Shown here one piece after another: positions 1 to 6,218 of a stretch of DNA of 16,542 bases. Both the position numbers and the translations under genes were made by a program. Numbering within the stretch: position 1 is the stretch's first letter; each line of letters starts with the position of its first letter. The stretch lies in contig DAVZ01000008.1 in NCBI GenBank assembly GCA_002505765.1, positions 52,163-68,704 on the forward strand, written 5' to 3'. The notes below the pieces were generated by a model. That model searched no databases. It was not told the DNA's origin and saw only the letters and a program-made list of their open reading frames with translations. The DNA is from Methanobacterium sp. UBA176. Its GTDB lineage: Archaea > Methanobacteriota > Methanobacteria > Methanobacteriales > Methanobacteriaceae.

Positions 1-41
1 AAAAATTTTGTTAGCCCCTGATCTCCTTTCCTAAACAGGAT

Positions 42-53
42 TTTATATAAAAA
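42..53. promoter_or_regulatory. Palindromic archaeal TATA box, direction unclear
   Basis: The stretch ttttatataaaa is a near-ideal archaeal TATA box and reads the same on both strands. On the minus strand it would start a transcript near position 15-20 that leaves the window, so it is most likely the promoter of a minus-strand gene beyond position 1. On the plus strand no convincing gene follows. Assigning it to an off-window gene is inference. Confidence 0.4.
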
Positions 54-188
54 GGAAAAAAAAATCAGACAATAATAACTCATTGAAGGAATACTCTACA
101 ATACCTTTATTTGCAGGATGTGAAGTCTTCCAACTGGAAAATAATCATATCAACCCATTTTTTTTACCTTATCCTAATATTGGGAGAT

Positions 189-293
189 TTATCCTGTTTC
201 CACTGCATTAAACTGCTCCATCATGTGATTAATATATTCCTGTTTTGTCTTTTGGTAAAATTTCAGGGGCAATATTTTTTTATCGCTTCCCAA
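189..293 (-). CDS. Possible 34-residue coupled mini-protein (TTG start)
   Basis: This short reading frame begins with TTG at 293, one base past the stop codon of the zinc-ribbon gene at 295-447. A GGTGA ribosome site, formed from the last codons of that gene, sits six bases before the TTG. The phosphoesterase gene in this window uses the same arrangement (GGTGA, six bases, TTG). The product starts MGSDKKILPLK, ends EQFNAVETG and is charged and helical in its second half. It has no cysteines and no membrane segment. I do not recognise it. It could be a small subunit made by translational coupling with the zinc-ribbon protein, or chance coding. An ATG two bases upstream in another frame gives only 11 codons and is less likely. 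Confidence 0.35.
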   Translation of the reverse strand: MGSDKKILPLKFYQKTKQEYINHMMEQFNAVETG

Positions 294-294
294 T

Positions 295-447
295 TCATTT
301 CACCTCTTTTTTTATGCATTCTTTGCATATAAATATACAGTCCTTATTTTTGCATTCACTGCATTCAACCACTTCAATAATATGGTCTGTTTCTGTCTCA
401 CATTCAGGACAGTATTTCTTTTTTAGTTTTCTTGCCAGTTTTCCCAT
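295..447 (-). CDS. Small zinc-ribbon protein (50 residues)
   Basis: The protein has a basic N-terminus (MGKLARKLKKKY) followed by seven cysteines in metal-binding spacing: C13 and C16 (CPEC), C29 and C32 (CSEC), then C37, C41 and C44. This suggests one or two small zinc knuckles. The start of the cysteine part (KKYCPECETETDH) resembles the first zinc half of the ribosomal L44e type, but the protein is far shorter and this is only a resemblance. I chose the ATG at 447 because GGTGG lies six bases before it. The frame stays open to 630, but the upstream part has no ribosome site and overlaps the promoter. The TATA-like aaatatataa at 501-510 would give a leader of about 30 bases. The basic tail plus zinc knuckles fit nucleic-acid or ribosome binding. 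The function is not known. Confidence 0.7.
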   Translation of the reverse strand: MGKLARKLKKKYCPECETETDHIIEVVECSECKNKDCIFICKECIKKEVK

Positions 448-481
448 TTTTTCCACCACTTTCATAAAAAAAAATAATTGC

Positions 482-697
482 ATGATTTTTATTATAACAA
501 TTATATATTTATTGGTATTAATCCCTTTGTGGAGGAGATGTGTAAGTAAGATAGGAGTTTTAACAGGGCTAAAATTTGAAGATGTGGGATATATAAAACC
601 ATCAAAGGCATTTAAAGATGATGGACACAAATTAACTCATGTTGGCTTTAAAGAAGGGCAAACAATACTGGTAATCTCATTACAAGCCGGGAGTTGA
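482..697 (+). CDS. Orphan ORF with coding-like 3' half, possibly a remnant
   Basis: The frame is open from far upstream to the stop at 695-697. The last 50 codons look translated: many start with G and end in A or T, and the product is balanced (segments GLKFEDVGYIKPSKAF and HVGFKEGQTILVISL). The ATG at 482 would add a hydrophobic segment (IFIITIIYLLVLI) that could be a membrane anchor, but it has no ribosome site and overlaps the TATA box of the minus-strand gene. A strong GGAGG at 531-535 precedes an ATG at 538 in another frame that stops after three codons, so the true start may have been lost by a frameshift. I do not recognise a family. Either a small membrane-anchored protein or the 3' end of a decayed gene is possible. 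Confidence 0.3.
   Translation: MIFIITIIYLLVLIPLWRRCVSKIGVLTGLKFEDVGYIKPSKAFKDDGHKLTHVGFKEGQTILVISLQAGS
501..510 (-). promoter_or_regulatory. TATA box of the zinc-ribbon gene
   Basis: On the minus strand this reads aaatatataa. It lies about 55 bases before the chosen ATG at 447, predicting a transcript start near 480 and a leader that contains the GGTGG ribosome site. Confidence 0.4.
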
Positions 698-767
698 TGA
701 TATACATGCTTTTATTTAGAGATCTCTTGGTAAATTAGATAAGGCCTAATAATAACTTTATTTTAAT

Positions 768-1682
768 TTAAATTTCATCCACATCAGATAAAATAGACAT
801 TCCCATTATAATCTGACCGTTGTTATCTCTTATGGGTATGGAACTGTTACTAATAATGGTTTTTGTACCGTCATTTTTTAAAATAGCAATTATTTCATCT
901 TCTATTTCTTCACCCATGACAATTGAACGCATTAAAGGCCAGTCTTCAGTTTTTAGTTGAGTTCCATCTGGATAGAATCCTTTGAAAGGAAATATGTCTT
1001 CCAGATCATTTTCTTTTAAAAAAGTATCTGATATCTCTTTAAACTTTTTGTTTTTAACCAGATGGCTTCCATCTGCTGCATCTACAATAATTATGCCGTG
1101 GGGTAGTTGATCAATAAGGGTTTTAAACTTATTTTTTTCTATCTCAAGGTATTGGAGGCCTTCAATTAGCTTTTTTTCTGTTTTTCTATGTGCTTCAATT
1201 TCGAGATTAAGTTTCTCTTCAGTTTCTTTAAGCTCTTCCTCGTGCCACTCGATTAACTTTCTAAGGTCGTTATGGGTTTTCATCAATTCCTTTTCAATTT
1301 CCTTACGTTCAATTGCGTAATATATTGATCTGGATAATAATTTGCCGTCTATTTCTCCTTTAATCATATAGTCCTGTGCTCCTTCACGTACAGCGGTGAC
1401 TGCTATTTCTTCATCATCGAAACCACTTAATATAACAATAGGAGTTTCTGAAGCCTGATCATATGTTCTAATAAATGTATCAAAGCCCCAGCTATCAGGT
1501 AAATTAAGATCAAGCAATATTACATCGAAATTTTCATTAAATAACATTTCAAAACCCTTTTTAAGTTTATTTATATGTTTTAAATTAAATTGAATATTAG
1601 TGTCCCTCAACATTTCCCTTATAATTACAGCGTCTTCTGGACTATCTTCGATTAATAAAATGTTAATCGGGTTTTTCTTCAT
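768..1682 (-). CDS. Response regulator with receiver, coiled coil and PAS domain
   Basis: Residues 5-125 form a CheY-like receiver with the acidic pair E12 and D13, phosphoacceptor D58 (in LLDLNLPD), switch residue S86 (ILSG) and K108 (YMIKG), so all the residues needed for phosphorylation are present. Residues about 125-185 form a long charged coiled coil. Residues about 185-300 fit a PAS sensory fold (the span from FKTLIDQLPHGIIIVD to the end). There is no histidine kinase, ATPase, DNA-binding or GGDEF part after the PAS domain, so output must be by protein contact. This architecture is common among methanogen signalling proteins. The ATG at 1682 has GGAGAG five bases upstream. It follows the nuclease gene by 21 bases, so the two are probably co-transcribed. 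No partner kinase lies in the window. Confidence 0.88.
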   Translation of the reverse strand: MKKNPINILLIEDSPEDAVIIREMLRDTNIQFNLKHINKLKKGFEMLFNENFDVILLDLNLPDSWGFDTFIRTYDQASETPIVILSGFDDEEIAVTAVREGAQDYMIKGEIDGKLLSRSIYYAIERKEIEKELMKTHNDLRKLIEWHEEELKETEEKLNLEIEAHRKTEKKLIEGLQYLEIEKNKFKTLIDQLPHGIIIVDAADGSHLVKNKKFKEISDTFLKENDLEDIFPFKGFYPDGTQLKTEDWPLMRSIVMGEEIEDEIIAILKNDGTKTIISNSSIPIRDNNGQIIMGMSILSDVDEI

Positions 1683-1703
1683 AATAGCTCTCCAATAATC
1701 TCT

Positions 1704-2705
1704 TTAAAATTTCATTTCGTTCCATTTTTCATGTAGTTTGGAAAAGATTTTAGCAAGTGTAATGATATCATGTCTGTTATGTTCAATAACAGGAATTAGC
1801 GGTCCTGGATTTCCAGTTTTAGTGTATTTTTTATAAAATTCAGGTACCAAACTGCTGGGTATATCGTTTTTTCTCTCCATACCAAATATATACTTTTCTA
1901 TAGTTGTTAACTGGCAATTAGGCAATTCTTCAGACCAGGCGCGTCTTGAAAAATGAAGCATGTCAAAATGTACCTTATCGATGTCTTTTTTAATGTTATG
2001 ATACTTCATCCTGTTAATTATAAAGGGTATATCAAAGGTCTGCCCGTTAAATGTTACATAAACACTTTCAGGCAAAACATGGGTTAAAAAAGATGATAAA
2101 ACAGCATCTTCTTCTTCAATGGAGCGACATAAATACTGATTTACAGTTATTTTCTTTCCGGAGACATTTGCAAGTCCAAGTAATATTATGGGCTGGTTAA
2201 AAAATCCCAGAGTCTCAATGTCCAGGAATATAAAATCATCATCATCATTAAAACTTGAAGAAAAAAGGACTAAAGGATGGGATTTGGGGTACCAACCGCT
2301 GATCCAGTCTGCTGTACAACAAGTGTCGCAATCATCCATGATTTTTAACAGTTTTAAAGCTTCTTCTTTATGTTTATAATGTTCAGTTAAGTCTTCTATC
2401 GTGTTATATCCTTCAGAACGTAATTTATGAGCTTTTACTTCTCCAATACCACTTAACAATTTTAAATCAGATAAAATCTTTTCCCTGGCGCTTTTTACGC
2501 TCAATGTATTAAATTTCAATTTGGACTCATTTTCTATGTTATAACAGGTTCCCACTTCTGTGGATAATTCATTTCCCTTGAATAACTCCTCTAAACTCAT
2601 TCCTTCACACCTTGAAAGGAGTTCTTTTCTTAATCTAAAAGCATCTTCATATTCGTCATGACCAGTGTTTGTATAGGGAGAATCTGAATTTAACATGTCT
2701 TTCAC
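1704..2705 (-). CDS. RNase H-like (DEDD) exonuclease-family protein with HhH motif
   Basis: Residues about 80-115 hold a helix-hairpin-helix (LKLLSGIGEVKAHKLRSEGY) of the kind that grips DNA backbone. Residues about 157-325 form an RNase H-like fold of the YprB/RNase_H_2 type with the expected acidic residues: D162 and E164 in FLDIETLG, D225 in FNGQTFDIPF, and D313 in NRHDIITL. These would bind two metal ions for 3'-5' exonuclease or related phosphodiester cleavage. C127, C129 and C130 in DCDTCC form a cysteine cluster that might bind metal. The listed start is GTG at 2705. An ATG three codons in (2696) has GTGA in good position and is an equal or better choice. It is the first gene of a unit with the response regulator. 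The substrate is not known. Confidence 0.82.
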   Translation of the reverse strand: MKDMLNSDSPYTNTGHDEYEDAFRLRKELLSRCEGMSLEELFKGNELSTEVGTCYNIENESKLKFNTLSVKSAREKILSDLKLLSGIGEVKAHKLRSEGYNTIEDLTEHYKHKEEALKLLKIMDDCDTCCTADWISGWYPKSHPLVLFSSSFNDDDDFIFLDIETLGFFNQPIILLGLANVSGKKITVNQYLCRSIEEEDAVLSSFLTHVLPESVYVTFNGQTFDIPFIINRMKYHNIKKDIDKVHFDMLHFSRRAWSEELPNCQLTTIEKYIFGMERKNDIPSSLVPEFYKKYTKTGNPGPLIPVIEHNRHDIITLAKIFSKLHEKWNEMKF

Positions 2706-2750
2706 TTGAAAATTTTTATTAATGTAGTATTTAACTGTATTTATAAGTTT

Positions 2751-2760
2751 CTTTATATAT
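2751..2760 (-). promoter_or_regulatory. TATA box of the nuclease-response regulator operon
   Basis: The minus strand reads atatataaag, a good archaeal TATA box, about 50-55 bases before the GTG/ATG start choices at 2705 and 2696. The predicted transcript start is near 2730, giving a leader of about 25-35 bases. Confidence 0.5.
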
Positions 2761-2874
2761 GGTTACTGTTTGTCTACATAGAAAACATCCAGTAATTTAA
2801 ATTCAATAAATAATATTACTTGAGGAAACTAAAGTTCAATAAGTTATTTTTATTATCAGATTCATCAAAACTAC

Positions 2875-2898
2875 TTCGTTATATGACACTATAACGAA
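2875..2898. repeat. Perfect 9-bp inverted repeat TTCGTTATA / TATAACGAA
   Basis: The arms ttcgttata (2875-2883) and tataacgaa (2890-2898) are exact reverse complements around a six-base spacer (tgacac). Arm length and spacing fit the binding site of a dimeric regulator, or a short hairpin. The arm core ttcgtta recurs alone near 3200 and 15546. It lies about 115 bases upstream of the TATA box of the nuclease operon. What binds it is unknown. Confidence 0.6.
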
Positions 2899-2912
2899 AT
2901 AAATTCGCCAAA

Positions 2913-2932
2913 AACTTAAATATTTCTAAGTT
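2913..2932. repeat. 6-bp inverted repeat AACTTA / TAAGTT
   Basis: The perfect arms at 2913-2918 and 2927-2932 are separated by eight bases. It follows the 9-bp dyad by only 14 bases. On its own a repeat this short in AT-rich DNA could be chance. Confidence 0.35.
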
Positions 2933-2994
2933 ATATTTAGCCATAAAAAGGTTAATATCATAATAAATTAAATATAAATTTTTATTAAAGCTTC

Positions 2995-3024
2995 AAATCT
3001 AATTTTAAATGATTAATTAGATTT
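2995..3024. repeat. 10-bp inverted repeat AAATCTAATT / AATTAGATTT
   Basis: The perfect 10-base arms at 2995-3004 and 3015-3024 have a ten-base spacer. The stem is almost all A-T, so an RNA hairpin would be weak. It may be a remnant repeat, a DNA site, or part of the minD 3' region, about 290 bases past that gene's stop. Confidence 0.5.
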
Positions 3025-3315
3025 TAAATTTTCGAAATCCACCATGAATTTATTATGAAGGTGAATTTTTATCAGTTAAATTGGACTAAATAGCTCTAAT
3101 ATTTAATTTTAATTCTTAATATGATAAAGAATCATAAATATTAAAAAAATCAGTATTTTATGCCTCTACATATACCCTAAAACATAAATTTAAAGCCATT
3201 TCGTTAATTATGATAAACTCTGGAATTAATATGAATAAAATTAAATTTTATATTCAATTTTGGAAATTAATAATTTAGAGAAAGATTGTTTATACTATTT
3301 TTAATATAAAAAAAA

Positions 3316-4113
3316 TTAATATCTGTAAACGTGCAGATATTTGCCGAAGACGGTACGGAAGAATTTGGTAACAACACCTGCACTGGATAAATCGTTTTCA
3401 TAATCGTATTTACCAATGATTACAGCAGCAAGATTCATAATAAGTCTGGAAGTATTGGAATCTGGATTGCTGATTAAAATGGAATTACCAGATGCTGAAG
3501 CTTTGTTAAGTTCCAGATCCTCGGGAATGATTCCTATAATGGGCACGTTAAGAATGGCCTCTATCTCTTCAGGTGTTAAAAATGCATTGTGGGTTTGTCC
3601 CTTATTGATTACCACACCCAGAATATCTATTCCAATTTTTTTGGCAACTATTTTAGTTTTTAAAGCATCACTCAGGGATGTAACTTCTGGCGTAGTTACT
3701 AATATCAATTCTTCTGCAACGTTAAGCGCTGCAAGTGCATCTCTTTCTAAACCTCCAGGAGCATCAATTAATAAAATGTCAGTATCCTCAACAAGGGCTG
3801 CAAGAACCTCTTCTAATCTTTCTAATCTCATATCCTTTAAGCCGTGAATCGATAATCCGGCAGGGACAATTCTGACTCCTCCAGGACCTTCATAAATTGC
3901 ATTTGATATTATATCGTTACCTGCAAGAACATCCTGTAGGGTTACTGGTTTCCCCTCTAATCCAAGTATTAACTCTAAATTAGCCATTGAAAGGTCTAAA
4001 TCAAGTGTTACTACATCCTCCCCATGCAAAGACAATGCTATGCCCAGATTTGCAGCCAAAGTTGTCTTTCCAACTCCACCTTTTCCTGAAGCCACTACTA
4101 TAACTCTTGTCAT
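3316..4113 (-). CDS. minD: MinD/ParA-family ATPase
   Basis: The protein has the deviant Walker A motif (SGKGGVGKTT, signature K11 and K16), a switch I region at TLDLDLSMANLE (D38, D40) and a Walker B/switch II region at LLIDAPGGLERD (D117). These are the marks of SIMIBI ATPases that dimerise with ATP on a surface. The last 17 residues (TKFFRTVFGKYLHVYRY) alternate aromatic and basic residues and could be an amphipathic membrane-targeting tail, as in bacterial MinD. That is inference. I chose the ATG at 4113 because AGGTGG lies five bases before it. The GTG at 4122 is part of that ribosome site. The product is 265 residues, normal for the family. No MinC, MinE, ParB or chemotaxis genes are nearby. 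In archaea such proteins position other structures rather than the FtsZ ring. Confidence 0.9.
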   Translation of the reverse strand: MTRVIVVASGKGGVGKTTLAANLGIALSLHGEDVVTLDLDLSMANLELILGLEGKPVTLQDVLAGNDIISNAIYEGPGGVRIVPAGLSIHGLKDMRLERLEEVLAALVEDTDILLIDAPGGLERDALAALNVAEELILVTTPEVTSLSDALKTKIVAKKIGIDILGVVINKGQTHNAFLTPEEIEAILNVPIIGIIPEDLELNKASASGNSILISNPDSNTSRLIMNLAAVIIGKYDYENDLSSAGVVTKFFRTVFGKYLHVYRY

Positions 4114-4297
4114 CTTTTCCACCTGTAATATATGATTTTCATATATACTATGGCATCACAGGTACTTTTATTCGCAAAGGATTACTGTGGCTATATTCAC
4201 GTAACATCTATTTTCAAATAATTAATAAAACTCTATTTTTAAAAATAAGTTTAAATCACCAAGTGATCTATATTATTATTTGTCTGGATGTGAAATT

Positions 4298-4762
4298 ATG
4301 AAAGAAAAACATTATAAATTCATGAAGGCTGCTATAAAAGAAGCAAAGAAGAGTCTTGATGAAAATGGTATTCCTATAGGTGCAGTTCTTGTGCATAATG
4401 GTAAAATTGTTGGAAGAGGATATAATAAGCTTTTACAAAGTGGTTCTTCTATTTTGCACGGTGAAATGGATTGCATAAATAATGCAGGAAGATTAAAGGG
4501 CAAAGATTACAGAAATTCCACATTCTATACTACACTGTCACCATGTGATATGTGTTCAGGGGTCATATTGTTATATAAGATTCCAGAAGTAGTAATAGGA
4601 GAGAATGAAACACTTGCTGGTCCTGAAAATTATTTAAAAGAAAGAGGAGTTAAATTGATTAATCTTGATTTAGAAGAATGCAAGGATTTAATGAGGAAAT
4701 ACATCCAGAAAAATCCCGAGATTTGGGAAAAAGAGCTTGAAAGAATTGGCGTTCCTGATTGA
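4298..4762 (+). CDS. Cytosine deaminase, yeast FCY1 type
   Basis: This 154-residue protein has the zinc-dependent deaminase signatures H54-G-E56 (zinc ligand and proton shuttle) and PC83DMC86 (zinc ligands). The surroundings match yeast cytosine deaminase closely: GRGYN before the site (N43 for base binding), then NAGRLKGK, YTTLSPCDMC, IPEVVIGEN, and a C-terminal NPEIWEKEL where the yeast enzyme has its active-site cap. The likely reaction is cytosine to uracil plus ammonia in pyrimidine salvage, in the cytoplasm. Length and the end match FCY1 better than TadA (tRNA) or guanine deaminase. The ATG at 4298 follows GTGA by five bases. A TTG at 4280 in the same frame lacks a ribosome site. It is a single gene, divergent from minD. 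Exact substrate is inferred from similarity I recall, not from a search. Confidence 0.85.
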   Translation: MKEKHYKFMKAAIKEAKKSLDENGIPIGAVLVHNGKIVGRGYNKLLQSGSSILHGEMDCINNAGRLKGKDYRNSTFYTTLSPCDMCSGVILLYKIPEVVIGENETLAGPENYLKERGVKLINLDLEECKDLMRKYIQKNPEIWEKELERIGVPD

Positions 4763-4803
4763 AAATCATATTAGTATATCATCTAAAACAAATCATAAAA
4801 TTG

Positions 4804-4811
4804 CTTTTTTT
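4804..4811 (+). terminator. T-run terminator after the deaminase gene
   Basis: A run of seven T residues lies about 45 bases after the stop codon. Archaeal RNA polymerase stops at such runs without needing a hairpin, and none is evident here. Confidence 0.4.
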
Positions 4812-4835
4812 AAAATTCAGGGAAATCTAAATATT

Positions 4836-4875
4836 ACTGGTTCACTAAAAATTCAATTTATAAACCAGTTAGTGA
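4836..4875. repeat. Two interleaved inverted repeats
   Basis: Arms ACTGGT (4836-4841) and TCACTA (4842-4847) are followed 16 bases later by ACCAGT (4864-4869) and TAGTGA (4870-4875). Each pairs perfectly with its partner, but the order is a-b-a'-b', so the two stems cannot form as nested hairpins. They could be alternative folds or two overlapping protein sites. Confidence 0.45.
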
Positions 4876-5083
4876 TCCCATTGTATAATAAATTTTTGAT
4901 TTCATGATCAATATGAACCATTTAATCAATATAATGTATTTTAATTCCTGCAATTACAATTATTGCACATAATAGTCAATCTGTTTCATTGACACCTAAA
5001 ATAATTCTTTAATTTATAGAAAAGTAAAAAAAAACATCTTTATCAGGTTTATTTAAGTTTTTTACCCTTATAAATTAATTAAT

Positions 5084-5095
5084 GATATATAAAAG
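5084..5095 (+). promoter_or_regulatory. Probable TATA box of the binding-protein gene
   Basis: The sequence gatatataaaag is a strong TATA match. It predicts a start near 5115 and an unusually long leader of about 120 bases before the ATG at 5239. Confidence 0.4.
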
Positions 5096-5238
5096 GTTAG
5101 TATATGGCTGGTGAATTTTTTTAGGTAAAGATTTCTGTTATAAGGTGGCTTTGAATAAGTTGTAAAAGGTTAATTTAATACAGTTGGGATGTAAACTAAG
5201 ATTATCAGCCAGATTAAATCCAATGGTTTGTGGTAAGA

Positions 5239-6204
5239 ATGAATAAAAATCTAATTATTTTAGCGCTGGGGTTCTTAATTTTTTTTACTTTATTCCAGAC
5301 ATATAACTATTATAAGACCACAGAAGATACTATCGTTGTGGGTTACATTCCCAGCAATCATCATTCAGCTTTATTTGTTGCTGATGCCCTATGTATGTTT
5401 GAAAAAGAAGGAATTAAGGTTCATATAGTTCCATTTAAGGCAGGACATGAACTTGTAAATGCAGCGGAAAGAGGAAAAATTGATTTTGGCTACTGCGGCA
5501 TATCACCTGTTATAAAGGGAATCAGGAGAGGAGTTCCTGTTAAAATCATTGCACCTGTAAATCTGGAGGGAAGTGGAATAGTTGTTAAAAAAGGCACTAA
5601 TTCAAGTCATATAACTAATTTAAAGGGTAAAACAATCGCAATACCTGAGCGAGGTTCTGTGCAGGATGTAATTTTGGCTGATCTGCTTTATAAAAATAAT
5701 ATAAAAACCAGGGAAGTTAAAATTATAGAATCAGAGGTTCTTTCCATGCCCAAATCTCTCGTATTTAATAAATTCGACGCTTTTATAGCATGGGAACCCT
5801 ATGTATCTGTTGCAAGGGTTGAAGGGGATGGAAATGTACTTATGTATTCTGGTAGCGTATGGAAGAACCATCCTTGCTGTGTTGTAATAGCCAGAGACGA
5901 ATTTCTGCAGAAAAAACCAGAAACAGTCAAAAAATTTTTAAAATCGCACATTGCAGCTACAAACTATATAAACACTGATAAGAATCAAACTGCATTAATT
6001 GTATCCAAAAAACTGGGTACAGACGTCGAATTCGAAATAGAAGGCCTTAAAAATGTTAAATTTATTGCATTGCCATCTGAAGAGTTTATAATGAATTCTA
6101 TTAAGTTCGTTAAAATTCAGAAGCAATTAGGATATCTGGATAAAGATTTAAGTGAAAAAGACCTGTTTGATCTCCAATATCTTCCAAATCTGAATGAAAT
6201 CTAA
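5239..6204 (+). CDS. NMT1/SsuA-like ABC transporter substrate-binding protein
   Basis: The N-terminus (IILALGFLIFFTLF) is a membrane anchor or uncleaved signal with no lipobox cysteine. The rest fits the two-lobed periplasmic binding fold of the nitrate/sulfonate/taurine/thiamine-precursor class: VVGYIPSNHHSALFVA opens lobe 1, ERGKIDFGYCGISPV is the usual ligand-loop region, LKGKTIAIPERGSVQD begins lobe 2, and FDAFIAWEPYVSVAR is the returning hinge segment. The ligand cannot be told from the sequence; sulfonates, aromatic acids or pyrimidine precursors are all possible. I chose the ATG at 5239, with GTGGT a few bases upstream; a GTG at 5230 is possible. No permease or ATPase gene adjoins it, which is odd for this family. 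It converges on the exporter gene with 14 bases between stops. Confidence 0.82.
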   Translation: MNKNLIILALGFLIFFTLFQTYNYYKTTEDTIVVGYIPSNHHSALFVADALCMFEKEGIKVHIVPFKAGHELVNAAERGKIDFGYCGISPVIKGIRRGVPVKIIAPVNLEGSGIVVKKGTNSSHITNLKGKTIAIPERGSVQDVILADLLYKNNIKTREVKIIESEVLSMPKSLVFNKFDAFIAWEPYVSVARVEGDGNVLMYSGSVWKNHPCCVVIARDEFLQKKPETVKKFLKSHIAATNYINTDKNQTALIVSKKLGTDVEFEIEGLKNVKFIALPSEEFIMNSIKFVKIQKQLGYLDKDLSEKDLFDLQYLPNLNEI

Positions 6205-6218
6205 ATAATTAATAATCC

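Larger units (their letters stand above)
2706..3315. other. 610-base non-coding gap with three hairpin-forming inverted repeats
   Basis: No ORF with a ribosome site was found on either strand. The gap lies between the 3' end of minD and the promoter of the nuclease operon, both on the minus strand. It contains three perfect inverted repeats at 2875-2898, 2913-2932 and 2995-3024, listed separately, and otherwise AT-rich sequence. It may hold the minD transcript end, operator sites or an unrecognised small RNA. Confidence 0.6.
4763..5238. other. Non-coding gap between deaminase and binding-protein genes
   Basis: No credible ORF was seen. The gap holds a T-rich likely terminator (4804-4811), a pair of overlapping inverted repeats (4836-4875) and a TATA box (5084-5095). 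A mini-ORF of six codons (ATG at 5103) follows the TATA box but has no support. Confidence 0.55.

Noticed and set aside
245..481. Upstream part of the long plus-strand frame ending at 697, and the hydrophobic frame 111-332
   Set aside because: They lie opposite the zinc-ribbon gene, consist of T-rich codons giving Phe/Ile/Leu/Ser runs, and have no ribosome site; they are shadows.
768..1682. Response regulator as a histidine kinase truncated after its PAS domain
   Set aside because: No kinase-like residues are found in any frame between its stop and position 700, so there is no sign of a lost 3' part.
3416..3847. Plus-strand frame opposite minD
   Set aside because: Its Ser/Ala-rich product is the usual reverse-strand shadow of a well supported gene.
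4298..4762. Deaminase as tRNA-specific TadA
   Set aside because: The C-terminal IWEKEL region and the GRLKGK and VIGEN segments fit FCY1-type cytosine deaminase, not TadA.
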